Assembly: GCF_000349945.1 (NCBI RefSeq)
Contig: NC_020516.1
Span: forward strand, 1,674,001 to 1,738,000
Origin: Azoarcus sp. KH32C
Lineage (GTDB): Bacteria > Pseudomonadota > Gammaproteobacteria > Burkholderiales > Rhodocyclaceae
Reading direction: 5' to 3'
DNA: 64,000 nucleotides
The translations under genes were made by a program, and so were the position numbers. Positions 1 to 10,831 of this stretch are shown here, piece after piece. A model generated the notes under the pieces. It had not been told where the DNA came from. It searched no databases and saw only the letters and a program-made list of their open reading frames with translations. The stretch's first letter is position 1. The number at the start of each line of letters is the position of its first letter.

Positions 1-522
1 CATGATCGCGACCGCGTCGCCCGGCGCGAGCCCGGCCTGGCGGAGACCGCCGGCGATGCGCCGCGCGCCGTCGAGCAGATCGCGGTGGGTCAGCGTGGCG
101 GCCTCGGCGTCGCCCCGCAGCAGGCGGATGTGGACGTGTCCGGGCGAGCGCGCGGCGTGCCAGTCCAGGACGTCGATGAGCGTGCCGGCCGCGGCCGGGG
201 CTTCGATCGTCGTCTGCCCTGTTGCGGGCAACACGATGTCCGCCGCCCGTGCGGCCAGCTCCGGCCGCGCGGCGTGCAGCGCGACGAGCAGGTCGCGCGG
301 GGTTTCGGCGGTGCCGAGGGTGTCGGCGGGCAATTGCGCCTGCGCCGCGCGTTCGAGCCGCGCCAGCAGTTCGACGCGCGCGAGACTATCGAGGCCGAGG
401 TCGCGTTCGAGGTGACTGTCGAGGCCGGGCACGTCGTCACGGTCGGGGTGCAACTCGGTCACGAGCTCGCGCACGATGCGCAGCAAGTCCTCAGCGTCGA
501 GCTTACGTACGGGTCGATTCAT
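1..522 (-). CDS. ACP and AMP-dependent acyl ligase fusion, N-terminal part
   Basis: Open reading frame on the minus strand from an ATG at 520-522 to the window edge, 174 codons without a stop; the 3' part is missing. Residues about 8-85 look like an acyl carrier protein, with the phosphopantetheine serine in DLGLDSL (Ser46). Residues about 120-174 resemble the start of an AMP-forming ligase: a WHAARSPGHVHIR stretch, then LTHRDLLDGARRIAGGLR and a GLAPGDAVAIM motif typical of adenylate-forming enzymes. The likely role is activation and thioester loading of a fatty or aromatic acid on its own carrier domain. Related proteobacterial proteins can continue into an acyltransferase domain, but that cannot be seen here. 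It diverges from the archease operon, with a 128-base shared upstream region. Confidence 0.75.
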   Translation of the reverse strand, partial: MNRPVRKLDAEDLLRIVRELVTELHPDRDDVPGLDSHLERDLGLDSLARVELLARLERAAQAQLPADTLGTAETPRDLLVALHAARPELAARAADIVLPATGQTTIEAPAAAGTLIDVLDWHAARSPGHVHIRLLRGDAEAATLTHRDLLDGARRIAGGLRQAGLAPGDAVAIM

Positions 523-579
523 GCCAGGGCCCAGGTGTCGAGTCGCCCCGCCGGCGAGCAGACCTTCGGCGGTGGGCGC

Positions 580-607
580 TTCGCAGTCGATTACCCTATC
601 ATAGAAT
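580..607 (+). promoter_or_regulatory. possible sigma70 promoter of the archease operon
   Basis: TTCGCA at 580-585 and TAGAAT at 602-607 are separated by 16 bases. The second box matches the -10 consensus at five of six positions and the first matches the -35 at four of six. It sits in the only AT-rich stretch of the 128-base divergent spacer, 43 bases before the archease start. This is motif matching only. Confidence 0.3.
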
Positions 608-650
608 GTGGGCGAGTCATGAGCTTGGCATGAATCGGACGGAGGCGCGG

Positions 651-1076
651 ATGGCGTGGGAGACATTTCCCCATGAGGCCGACATCGGGCTGCGCGGGAC
701 CGGTGCGACCCTTGCCGAGGCCTTCGTCGGTGCGGCGACCGCGCTGACCGCGGCGATCTGCGATCCCGCGACGGTGGCCGCGCATCGGCGGGTGCGGATC
801 GGCTGCGCGGCGCCCGATGTCGAGTTGCTGCTCGTCGATTGGCTCAATGCGCTGGTGTTCGAGATGGCGACGCGGCACATGCTGTTCTCGCGTTTCGACG
901 TCCGCATCGACCCGGCTCCCGGCGGGTTTCGCCTGCAGGCGACGGCGTGGGGCGAGGCGACCGATGTCGTCCGCCATCAGCCGGCCGCGGAGGTCAAGGG
1001 CGCGTCGTTCTGCGAGCTGAAGGTCGGACAGCGCCCGGATGGCATGTGGTTGGCTCAATGCGTGGTAGATGTCTGA
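651..1076 (+). CDS. archease family protein
   Basis: 141 residues, the usual size for archease, the activator that speeds guanylylation and multiple turnover of RtcB RNA ligase. The metal-site motif HEADIG is at residues 8-13, followed by the family's DWLNALVF (63-70) and VKGASFCELKV (about 115-125) segments and a C-terminal Asp-Val. The ATG at 651 is chosen because GGAGG lies 5 bases upstream; an in-frame ATG at 630 would add seven residues with no clear ribosome site. It is the first gene of the operon whose fourth gene is rtcB, which strongly supports the assignment. A 111-base gap separates it from dnaK. Confidence 0.88.
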   Translation: MAWETFPHEADIGLRGTGATLAEAFVGAATALTAAICDPATVAAHRRVRIGCAAPDVELLLVDWLNALVFEMATRHMLFSRFDVRIDPAPGGFRLQATAWGEATDVVRHQPAAEVKGASFCELKVGQRPDGMWLAQCVVDV

Positions 1077-1187
1077 CGCACCTTGCCGGGTATTGGCTAT
1101 GCTGAAAGCAGCGGGCGTGCGCGGCATGGCGTCGCGGCGGCCGGGCTTGCGCCATCCTGGGGCGTGGACATTCGGGGAGGTAGCGCG

Positions 1188-3062
1188 ATGGCAATCATCG
1201 GCATTGATTTGGGTACGTCCAACTCGGCCGCGGCGGTCTTGCGTGGCGGGCGGCCGGTGCTCATTCCCAGCGCCGAGGGCGTGAGCCTCGGCGGCAAGGC
1301 CTTCCCGAGCTACGTCGCGCTGACGGCCGACGGCCAGATGCTGATCGGCGAGCCCGCGCGGCGGCAGGCGGCCGCGAATCCCGAAGGCACGACGACGGCG
1401 TTCAAGCGCCGCATGGGCATGCGCGACCGCGTCCGTCTGCGCGACCGCGAGTTCTCGCCCGAGCAGCTCTCGGCCTTTCTGCTGCAGAAGATCAAGCGCG
1501 ACGCGGAAGCCTTCCTCGGCGAGCCGGTCGCGAAGGCGGTCGTGACGGTGCCGGCCTATTTCGACGACAACCAGCGCAGCGCGACGAAGGACGCGGCGGG
1601 CATCGCGGGGCTGGAGGTCGTGCGCCTCGTGAACGAGCCGACCGCGGCCTCGCTCGCGTATGGGCTCGACCGCGTCGGGCAGGAGCTGCGCATCGCGGTG
1701 ATCGACCTGGGCGGCGGCACGCTCGATGTGACGATCATGGAGTTCGGCAAGGGCGTGTTCGAGGTGCGCTCGACCAGCGGCGACACGCGCCTCGGCGGCA
1801 CCGACATGAACCAGGCGATCTTCGACGCGCTCGCGCAGCGTTTCTTGGAGCAGAGCGGCATCGATTGCCGGCGCGACCCGAAGGCTGCGGCGCGGCTCCT
1901 CGAAGCGGCCGAGATCGCGAAGATCGAGCTGTCGAACAGCATCACGGCGCACCTGTCGCTGCCCTACATCGGCGTTTCCGGCAGCGAGCCGAAGCACCTC
2001 GAGATGGACCTCGGGCGCGCGGACCTCGAACGCCTCGTGCGGCCGACGATCGAGCGCTGCCGGGGGCCGGTCGAGCAGGCGTTGCGCGACGCCGGGATCT
2101 CGGCGCAGCAGGTCGATCGCATCGTCTTCGTCGGCGGGCCGACGCGCATGCCGGCGGTGCGCGCGTTCTTCGAGGAGATGTTCGGACGCAAGGCCGAGAT
2201 GGGCGTCGATCCGATGGAATGCGTCGCGAGCGGCGCGGCGATCCAGGCAGGCGTGCTGACCGGCGAAGTGCAGGACATCGTGCTCGTCGACGTGACGCCG
2301 CTGACGCTGGGTGTGGAGACGCTCGGCGGAGTCGCGACGGCGCTGATCAGCCGCAACACGCCGGTGCCGGTGAAGAAGACCGAAACCTTCACGACCGCTG
2401 CCGACTTGCAGACCTCGGTGACCGTGCATGTGTTCCAGGGCGAGCGCGCGATGGCGGCCGACAACGTGAGCCTCGGTGAATTCAACCTCGACGGCATTCC
2501 GCCGGCGCCGCGCGGCGTGCCGAAGATCGAGGTCACCTTCGACATCGACGCGAGCGGCATCCTCAATGTGTCCGCTAAGGATCTGGCGACCGGGCGGAGC
2601 CAGTCGGTGCGCATTAGCGGCTCGACGCGGCTCGCGGGCGACGTCAAGGAGAGGATGGTGCACGAGGCCGAGCAGTATGCCGACGCCGACAAGAAGCGTC
2701 GCGAGGAAGCGGAGGCGCTCAACGAGGCCGACGGCCTGTGCTACCAGACCGAGAAGATGATGGCCGATTTTCCCGACAAGTTGACGCAGGAGGTCAAGGA
2801 GCGTCTCGAGAAGGCGCGGCGCGAGACCAAGGACGCGCTCGCGAAGCGCGACGTGACGCTGGTGAAGGAGAAGGCCGAGGCCTTGCGCAAGGCGCTGAAG
2901 GAGGCGGGCACGATGCTCTACGTGCAGACGCAGCCGCCGGGCAGTGGTCCGTACCAGGAGACGCGCTACCCGCCGGGCGGCGTGACCGGTCCGTCGGCGG
3001 GAGAGCCGGGCCCGGGGACGGCCGGCCCGGGCGGACGGGTCGTCGATGCGGACTACCGCTAG
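1188..3062 (+). CDS. dnaK: DnaK/Hsp70 family chaperone
   Basis: 624 residues, close to the usual DnaK length (about 638). The ATPase domain shows IDLGTSNS near the N-terminus, VNEPTAAS at about 148, DLGGGTLD at 173-180 and VGGPTRMPAV. The interdomain linker appears as DVTPLTLGVE around 368, followed by a substrate-binding beta domain, a helical lid and a Gly/Pro-rich tail ending VVDADYR. The ATG at 1188 has a GGGGAGG ribosome site 7 bases upstream. A dnaJ gene follows after 37 bases. Lying in an archease/RtcB operon with no grpE, it may be a specialised second copy rather than the housekeeping DnaK; the rest of the genome would decide. ATP-driven folding, cytoplasm. Confidence 0.9.
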   Translation: MAIIGIDLGTSNSAAAVLRGGRPVLIPSAEGVSLGGKAFPSYVALTADGQMLIGEPARRQAAANPEGTTTAFKRRMGMRDRVRLRDREFSPEQLSAFLLQKIKRDAEAFLGEPVAKAVVTVPAYFDDNQRSATKDAAGIAGLEVVRLVNEPTAASLAYGLDRVGQELRIAVIDLGGGTLDVTIMEFGKGVFEVRSTSGDTRLGGTDMNQAIFDALAQRFLEQSGIDCRRDPKAAARLLEAAEIAKIELSNSITAHLSLPYIGVSGSEPKHLEMDLGRADLERLVRPTIERCRGPVEQALRDAGISAQQVDRIVFVGGPTRMPAVRAFFEEMFGRKAEMGVDPMECVASGAAIQAGVLTGEVQDIVLVDVTPLTLGVETLGGVATALISRNTPVPVKKTETFTTAADLQTSVTVHVFQGERAMAADNVSLGEFNLDGIPPAPRGVPKIEVTFDIDASGILNVSAKDLATGRSQSVRISGSTRLAGDVKERMVHEAEQYADADKKRREEAEALNEADGLCYQTEKMMADFPDKLTQEVKERLEKARRETKDALAKRDVTLVKEKAEALRKALKEAGTMLYVQTQPPGSGPYQETRYPPGGVTGPSAGEPGPGTAGPGGRVVDADYR

Positions 3063-3099
3063 CGCAGCGCGGTGATCAGGACAGGCGGCGGAGCCGATC

Positions 3100-4221
3100 A
3101 TGGCCGACGCGAAACGCGACTACTATGAAGTGCTCGGCGTGCCGCGCGAGGCAGATGCGAAGGCGATCAAGGACGCGTTCCGCCAGCTAGCGCTGAAGTT
3201 CCACCCGGACCGCAACAAGGAGCCGGGGGCCGAGGAGCGCTTCAAGGAGATCGCCGAGGCCTACGCGGTGCTCTCCGACCCGAAGAAGCGCGCCGACTAC
3301 GATGCGGGCGGCTTCGAGGGGCTGAAGGGCATGCGGCCGGAGGACCTGTTCGGCGGGATCGACTTCGAGAACCTGTTCGGCGGCCTCGGCTTCGATTTCG
3401 GCGGGAGCATCTTCGACCGCTTCTTCGGCGGTCGCGGCCCGGGCCGGCGCGGACCGCGCGGGGTCGTGCGGGGCGACAACATGGAGCTGCTGTTGCGCGT
3501 GCCGCTCGAACGGGTGCTCTCCGGCGGCGAGGAGGTCGTCAGCGTCGATCATCCGGTGCAGTGCCCCGTCTGCAAGGGCGCGCGCACGAAGCCGGGTACG
3601 TCGCCGCGCGTGTGCGCGAGCTGTCACGGCAGCGGCCGGCAGATTAGGAAGAGTCACGAGGGCGGCGTGATGCTCGAGCAGATCACCCTCTGCCCGGACT
3701 GCGGCGGGGCCGGTTCCTTCATCGACCAGCCCTGCGAGGAATGCCACGGGCGCGGGCTGGTGGCGCATTCCGAATCGCTGACGGTCAAGGTTCCGGTCGG
3801 CGTCGAGGAGGGCATGGCGCTGCGCATTCCCGGTCACGGCTATCCGTCGCCCGAGGCCGGGGGGGCGCCGGGCGACCTCTTCGTGATCGTCCGTACGCTC
3901 CCCGACGCCCGTTTCGAACGCGATGGCGCGGACCTGTGGCGCGTGCAGGATCTTGCCGTCGCCGACGCGGCGCTCGGCACCGAACTGGAGGTGCCGACGC
4001 TCGACGGCATGGCGAACGTGACGGTGCCGCCGGGGACCCAGCCCGACATGGTGCTGCGCCTGCGCCACAAGGGCCTGCCGAATTTCGGCAACCGCGGGCG
4101 CGGCGATTTGATGCTGCGGATGCGTGTGCTCGTGCCCGAGCGCTTGTCGGCGGCCGAGCGCAAGCTCTACGAGCAGCTGCGCGAACTCGGGCGCGGGCGC
4201 AATGCGGGAGGTGGGCGATGA
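3100..4221 (+). CDS. dnaJ: DnaJ/Hsp40 family co-chaperone
   Basis: 373 residues with the full type I layout. The J domain occupies residues 1-70 with HPD at 35-37, followed by a Gly/Phe region at about 75-120. A zinc centre has four CxxCxG motifs at Cys155/158, 172/175, 198/201 and 212/215, and a C-terminal peptide-binding domain completes it. It would stimulate the ATPase of the DnaK encoded just upstream and deliver unfolded clients. Its stop overlaps the rtcB start in an ATGA junction, so chaperone and RNA ligase are probably translationally coupled. All catalytic and zinc residues are intact. Confidence 0.92.
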   Translation: MADAKRDYYEVLGVPREADAKAIKDAFRQLALKFHPDRNKEPGAEERFKEIAEAYAVLSDPKKRADYDAGGFEGLKGMRPEDLFGGIDFENLFGGLGFDFGGSIFDRFFGGRGPGRRGPRGVVRGDNMELLLRVPLERVLSGGEEVVSVDHPVQCPVCKGARTKPGTSPRVCASCHGSGRQIRKSHEGGVMLEQITLCPDCGGAGSFIDQPCEECHGRGLVAHSESLTVKVPVGVEEGMALRIPGHGYPSPEAGGAPGDLFVIVRTLPDARFERDGADLWRVQDLAVADAALGTELEVPTLDGMANVTVPPGTQPDMVLRLRHKGLPNFGNRGRGDLMLRMRVLVPERLSAAERKLYEQLRELGRGRNAGGGR

Positions 4222-5648
4222 ATCTGGCGAAATTCCGGCAGCGCGGCACTTTCGAATGGGTGATGGCCCCGAGCGGGCGCATGCGCGTGCCCGGCGTGAT
4301 CTTCGCGTCGCGCGAACTCATCGAGGCGATGGATGAAAAGGTCGCGGAACAGGTCGCGAACGTCGCGAGCCTGCCCGGCATCGTGACCGCATCGTATGCG
4401 ATGCCCGACGCACACTGGGGCTACGGTTTCCCGATCGGCGGGGTTGCGGCCTTCGACGCCGACGAGGGCGGCGTGGTGTCGGCCGGCGGCGTCGGCTTCG
4501 ACATCTCCTGCGGCGTGCGGACGCTGCGCACCGGGCTCAAGCTCGCCGATGTCGAGGCGCACAAGAAGCGGCTCGCCGACCTGCTGTACGCGCGCATTCC
4601 GGCCGGCGTCGGTAGCACCGGTGTCGTGCATCTGTCGGGCGCGGGGATGGACGCGATGCTGAAGGGCGGCGCGCGCTGGGCGGTGAAGGAAGGCTGGGGC
4701 AGCGAGGCGGATCTCGCGCACATCGAGGAGTCGGGCTGCGCCGCGGGGGCCGATCCGGCGGCGGTGTCCGACATGGCGAAGAAGCGCCAGCGCGACGAGA
4801 TGGGCACGCTCGGTTCGGGCAACCATTACCTCGAGGTGCAGGTCGTCGATGCGGTGTTCGACGGGGAGGCCGCGCAGGCCTACGGGCTCGAAGTCGGCGA
4901 CGTGGTCGTGACCATCCACTGCGGCTCGCGCGGGCTCGGCCATCAGATCGGCACCGACTACCTGCGCGAGATGGCGATCGCGGCGCCGGCGGCGGGCATC
5001 GCGCTGCCCGACCGCGAACTGGCGTGCGCACCGCTGAAGTCGGACCTCGGTCAGCGCTACCTGGGGGCCATGCGCGCGGGGATCAATTGCGCGCTCGCGA
5101 ACCGGCAGATCCTCACGCATCTCGCGCGCGGGGCCTTCGCCGAGGTGTTTCCGGGCGTGCATCTGCCGGTGCTCTACGACGTGTCGCACAACACCTGCAA
5201 GGAGGAGTCCCACCGCGTGGGGGACACCCGGCGGCGCCTCTTCGTGCATCGCAAGGGCGCAACGCGCGCCTTCGGACCCGGGCACGTTGAGCTGCCGCGC
5301 GAATACCGCGAGGTCGGCCAGCCGGTGCTGATCGGCGGCAGCATGGGCACGGCGTCATGGATCCTGGCCGGTGCGGCCGGCACCGAGGAACGGGCCTTCG
5401 GGTCGGCTTGCCATGGAGCGGGGCGTGCGATGAGCCGCCACGAGGCGCTGCGACGCTGGCAGGGGCGCAACATCGTCGACGAGCTTGCGGCGCGCGGCAT
5501 CCTGATCCGCAGCCCGAGCTTGCGCGGGGTCGCCGAGGAGGCGCCGCTCGCCTACAAGGACGTCGGCGCGGTGGTCGATGCGGCCGATCGCGCGGGGCTC
5601 GCGCTGAAGGTCGCGCGGCTCGTGCCGCTGGTGTGCGTGAAGGGCTAG
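4218..5648 (+). CDS. rtcB: RtcB RNA-splicing ligase
   Basis: 476 residues, the long class like archaeal RtcB rather than the roughly 408-residue E. coli protein. The GTP- and Mn-dependent enzyme joins 2',3'-cyclic phosphate or 3'-phosphate RNA ends to 5'-OH ends. Metal ligands are visible: Cys98 in FDISCGVR, Asn202-His203 in GSGNHYLE, His234 in IHCGSRGLGH and His324 in SHNTC. The guanylylated histidine is His399 in ACHGAGR. The start is the ATG overlapping the dnaJ stop, with GGGAGG just upstream. No RtcR regulator or rtcA is present, unlike enterobacterial rtc operons. The partner archease is the first gene of the same operon. Confidence 0.95.
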   Translation: MNLAKFRQRGTFEWVMAPSGRMRVPGVIFASRELIEAMDEKVAEQVANVASLPGIVTASYAMPDAHWGYGFPIGGVAAFDADEGGVVSAGGVGFDISCGVRTLRTGLKLADVEAHKKRLADLLYARIPAGVGSTGVVHLSGAGMDAMLKGGARWAVKEGWGSEADLAHIEESGCAAGADPAAVSDMAKKRQRDEMGTLGSGNHYLEVQVVDAVFDGEAAQAYGLEVGDVVVTIHCGSRGLGHQIGTDYLREMAIAAPAAGIALPDRELACAPLKSDLGQRYLGAMRAGINCALANRQILTHLARGAFAEVFPGVHLPVLYDVSHNTCKEESHRVGDTRRRLFVHRKGATRAFGPGHVELPREYREVGQPVLIGGSMGTASWILAGAAGTEERAFGSACHGAGRAMSRHEALRRWQGRNIVDELAARGILIRSPSLRGVAEEAPLAYKDVGAVVDAADRAGLALKVARLVPLVCVKG

Positions 5649-5678
5649 CGCGAAGCCGCAGCGATTCGAGGAGGAGAC

Positions 5679-7438
<1,760 letters not shown>

Positions 7439-7442
<4 letters not shown>

Positions 7443-8449
7443 ACGCGACGAAACGCAAGGCCAGGGCGGCCGCGCCGGAGCTGCAGCCACCCTTCGCGTT
7501 GCGGCTGCTTGCCGACATGCTGCGCATCCGCCGCATGGAGGAGAAGTGCGCCGAGCTCTATGGCGCGGGCAAGATCCGCGGCTTCCTGCACCTCTACATC
7601 GGCGAGGAGGCCTGCGCGACCGGCGCGATGCACGCGCTGGAGGCGGACGACAACGTCGTCGCGACCTACCGCGAGCACGGCCACGCGCTGCTGCGCGGCG
7701 TGCCGATGGACGCGATCATGGCCGAGATGTTCGGCAAGGCCGCGGGCTGCTCGCATGGGCGCGGCGGCTCGATGCATCTGTTCGACGCGGCGCGGCGATT
7801 CTACGGCGGCAATGCCATCGTCGGCGGCGGGCTGCCGCTCGCGGTCGGACTCGCGCTCGCGGACAAGATGCAGGGGGTGCGCCGCGTGTCGGCGTGCGTT
7901 TTCGGCGAGGGGGCGATGGCGGAGGGCGTCTTCCATGAAGGCATGAACCTCGCCGCGCTGTGGCAGTTGCCGGTGCTCTTCCTGTGCGAGAACAACCTCT
8001 ACGCGATGGGCACCGCGCTCGCGCGCTCGGAGTCGCAGACCGACCTGTGCGTGAAGGCCGCAAGCTACAAGGTGCCGACGCTGAAGGTCGACGGCATGGA
8101 CGTGCTCGCGGTGTTCGAGGCGACGCGCCGCGCGGCGGCGCAGGTGCGCGAAGGCGGCGGCCCCTGCTTCGTAGAGTTCCAGACCTACCGCTTCCGCGCC
8201 CACTCGATGTTCGACCCCGAACTGTATCGCGACAAGGCCGAGGTCGAGGAATGGAAGAAGCGCGGGCCGATCCACAATTTTTCGGCGCAGCTCAAGGCCG
8301 CCGGGGAGCTCACCGAGGAGGGCTTTCTCGCGCTCGACGCTGCGGCCGGGAAGGAGGTCGCCGCCGCCGTCGCGTATGCCGAGGCCGCGCCGTGGGAGCC
8401 CGCCGAGGATCTGCTCAAGGACGTGACGACGCCGGGAGGCGCAGCATGA
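7439..8449 (+). CDS. 2-oxoacid dehydrogenase E1 component, alpha subunit
   Basis: 336 residues, typical of the alpha subunit of two-subunit E1 enzymes (pyruvate, acetoin or branched-chain type). It would decarboxylate a 2-oxoacid or acetoin on thiamine diphosphate. The cofactor fold is seen in GGNAIVGGGLPLAVGLALA and in FGEGAMAEGVFHEGMN followed by CENN. The usual Gly-Asp-Gly that starts the thiamine motif reads Gly-Glu-Gly here, with Glu157. It overlaps the acsA stop upstream and the E1beta start downstream, both as ATGA junctions. Acetoin dehydrogenase (AcoA) and PdhA cannot be told apart by eye. Confidence 0.88.
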
Positions 8450-9429
8450 AGATGAGCTATCGCGAGGCGATGCGGGAGGCGCTGCGCGAGGCGCTAAGGT
8501 CCGACCCGCGCGTGTTCCTGATGGGCGAGGATGTCGGCCGCTATGGCGGCACCTACGCGGTGTCCAAGGGCTTCTACGACGAGTTCGGGCCCGAGCGCAT
8601 CCGCGATACGCCGCTCTCCGAGCTGTGCTTCGTCGGCGCGGGGATAGGCGCCGCACTCGGCGGCCTGCGGCCGATCGTCGAGATCATGACGGTGAACTTC
8701 AGCCTGCTCGCGCTCGACCAGATCGTGAACAGCGCCGCACTGCTGCGCCATATGTCCGGCGGGCAGTTCTCGGTGCCGCTGGTGATCCGCATGGCGACCG
8801 GCGCGGGACGCCAGCTCGGGGCGCAGCATTCGCACAGCCTGGAGAACTGGTTCGCGCACATCCCCGGCATCCGCGTGCTCGCGCCCGCGACCATCGCCGA
8901 CGCGCGCGGCATGCTCGCCCCGGCGCTCGCGGACCCCGACCCGGTCGTGATCTTCGAGCATGCGCAGCTCTACAACTTCGAGGACGAACTGCGAGATGAG
9001 CCCAATGAGGACTGGCACTGCGACATCGAGCACGCCGCGGTTCGCCGCCCGGGCAGCCAGCTGAGCCTCTTTGCCTACGGCGGCAGCCTGCCGAAGGCGC
9101 TGGAGGCCGCCGAGTCGCTCGCGCGCGAGGAGATCGACGTGGAGGTCGTCGACCTGCGCGTGCTGCGTCCGCTCGATACCGAGGCGATCGCCGAGTCCGT
9201 GCGCCGCACGCACCGCGCGGTGATCGTCGACGAGGGCTGGCGCAGCGGCAGCCTCGCGGCGGAAGTGATGGCGCGCATCGTCGAGCAGTGCTTCTACGAC
9301 CTCGACGCGCCCCCGGTCCGGGTGTGCAGCGAGGAGGTCCCCATCCCCTACGCGAAGCACATGGAAGACGCCGCGCTGCCGCAGCCGGCGAAGATCGTCG
9401 CGGCGGTCAGGGAGCTGCTGAATGTTTGA
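8446..9429 (+). CDS. 2-oxoacid dehydrogenase E1 component, beta subunit
   Basis: 327 residues, the normal length for an E1 beta subunit. It begins MKMSYREAMREAL and carries the family segments VFLMGEDVGRYGGTY, RIRDTPLSE, GLRPIVEIMT and the late VVDLRVLRPLD region. It pairs with the alpha subunit encoded just upstream to form the thiamine-dependent E1 heterotetramer that reductively acylates the lipoyl domain of E2. The start is the ATG overlapping the alpha-subunit stop by four bases; its end overlaps the E2 start by eight. No E3 (dihydrolipoamide dehydrogenase) gene is found in the window, so E3 must come from elsewhere. Confidence 0.9.
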   Translation: MKMSYREAMREALREALRSDPRVFLMGEDVGRYGGTYAVSKGFYDEFGPERIRDTPLSELCFVGAGIGAALGGLRPIVEIMTVNFSLLALDQIVNSAALLRHMSGGQFSVPLVIRMATGAGRQLGAQHSHSLENWFAHIPGIRVLAPATIADARGMLAPALADPDPVVIFEHAQLYNFEDELRDEPNEDWHCDIEHAAVRRPGSQLSLFAYGGSLPKALEAAESLAREEIDVEVVDLRVLRPLDTEAIAESVRRTHRAVIVDEGWRSGSLAAEVMARIVEQCFYDLDAPPVRVCSEEVPIPYAKHMEDAALPQPAKIVAAVRELLNV

Positions 9430-10546
9430 CTTCACGCTGCCTTCGCTCGGCGCCGACATGGACGAGGGCACGCTCCTCGAGTGGAAGGTCAAGCCCGGCG
9501 ACGTGGTGCACAAGGGGCAGGTCGTCGCGATCGTCGATACCTCGAAGGCCGCCGTCGACGTCGAAATCTGGCAGGACGGCACGGTGTTCGAACTGCTGAT
9601 CGCACCGGGCGAGAAGATCCCGGTCGGCACCGTGCTCGCGACGCTGCTCGAGCCCGGCGAGAAAGCGGAGGCGGCGCGGGCACGCAAGGCGCGCGCCGCG
9701 CCCGCGCCCAAGGCGTCCGAGGCGGGGCGGCTGCGCATCTCGCCGGCCGCGCGCAAGCGTGCCGAGGCGCTCGGTGTCGATGTCGCGCGCCTCGCGGGCA
9801 GCGGCCCGGGCGGGGCGGTGACGCTCGCCGACGTGGAGGCCGCGGCGGCCGCCACGCCAGCGACTACGGCGCCGGCCGACCGGAACGTGGAGATGCGCCG
9901 CGCGATCGCCGCGGCGATGAGCCGCTCGAAACGCGAGATCCCGCACTACTACCTGCTCGAGACGATCCCGATGGCGCGTGCACAGCAGTGGCTCGCGCAG
10001 GCCAACGAGGGGCGGCCGATCACCGGGCGGCTGCTGATGGCGGTGCTGCAGCTGAAGGCGGTCGCGGCTGCGCTGACGAACTACCCCGAGATGAACGGCT
10101 TCTTCCGCGACGGTCGCTTCGAGCCGGTCGCCGCCGCGCACATCGGCATCGCGATCTCGCTGCGCCAGGGCGGGCTGATCGCGCCGGCACTGCACGACGT
10201 GGGCAAGAAGCCGCTCGACCAGCTGATGCGGGAGCTCACGGATCTCGTGAAGCGCACGCGCGCCGGGTCGCTGCGCAGCTCGGAGATGGCGGACCCGACG
10301 ATCACCGTGACGAATCTGGGCGACCAGGGCGTCGAATCGGTAATGGGGGTGATCTACCCGCCGCAGGTCGCGCTCGTCGGCTTCGGCCGCATCGTGCCGC
10401 GGCCCTGGGTCGAGAACGATGGGATCGCGGTGATGCCGACCGTCGTCGCGAGCCTCGCGGCGGACCACCGCGTCTCCGACGGGCATCGGGGCGGCTTGTT
10501 CCTCGCCGAGCTGCGCGAACGGCTGCAGCGGCCGCAGGAACTTTGA
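9422..10546 (+). CDS. 2-oxoacid dehydrogenase E2, dihydrolipoamide acyltransferase
   Basis: 374 residues with three modules. A single N-terminal lipoyl domain covers about 1-78 with the lipoylated Lys42 in DTSKAAVD. An E3-binding domain follows at about 103-140 (ISPAARKRAEALGVD, then GSGPGGAVTLADV). The catalytic domain runs to the end with the active-site His349 and Asp353 in ADHRVSDG. It transfers the acyl group from lipoate to CoA. The protein is shorter than many E2 chains because it has only one lipoyl domain and short linkers. It overlaps E1beta by eight bases and is followed after 27 bases by a free ACP gene, an uncommon neighbour for E2. Confidence 0.92.
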   Translation: MFDFTLPSLGADMDEGTLLEWKVKPGDVVHKGQVVAIVDTSKAAVDVEIWQDGTVFELLIAPGEKIPVGTVLATLLEPGEKAEAARARKARAAPAPKASEAGRLRISPAARKRAEALGVDVARLAGSGPGGAVTLADVEAAAAATPATTAPADRNVEMRRAIAAAMSRSKREIPHYYLLETIPMARAQQWLAQANEGRPITGRLLMAVLQLKAVAAALTNYPEMNGFFRDGRFEPVAAAHIGIAISLRQGGLIAPALHDVGKKPLDQLMRELTDLVKRTRAGSLRSSEMADPTITVTNLGDQGVESVMGVIYPPQVALVGFGRIVPRPWVENDGIAVMPTVVASLAADHRVSDGHRGGLFLAELRERLQRPQEL

Positions 10547-10573
10547 GTGAAGGCGGAATAGGACGGGAGGGGG

Positions 10574-10831
10574 ATGACGATGGCGGACAAGCACCCCGAG
10601 CTGCGCGCGAACGTGATCGCGATCTTGCGGACGATCGCGCCCGAGGTCGAGGCGGACGAACTGCGCGACGACCGGCCATTGCGCCAGCAGGTCGACCTCG
10701 ACTCGATGGACTGGCTCAACTTCCTGATCGGTATCAGCGAGCGCCTCGGGGTGAGCATCCCCGAGGCGGACTACGGCCGTCTCGCGACGCTGGCCGACCT
10801 GCTCGCCTACCTGCGCGCGAAGCTCGGTTAG
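10574..10831 (+). CDS. acyl carrier protein
   Basis: 85 residues with the carrier-protein helix pattern and a phosphopantetheine attachment serine, Ser44, in VDLDSMDW. The GGGAGGGGG just before the ATG at 10574 supports this start. It is the last gene of the archease-to-E2 operon and is not next to fatty acid synthesis genes, so it is probably a dedicated carrier rather than the housekeeping AcpP. A second carrier domain is encoded in the divergent gene at the left edge. Its stop codon overlaps that of the convergent lipoprotein gene. Confidence 0.88.
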   Translation: MTMADKHPELRANVIAILRTIAPEVEADELRDDRPLRQQVDLDSMDWLNFLIGISERLGVSIPEADYGRLATLADLLAYLRAKLG

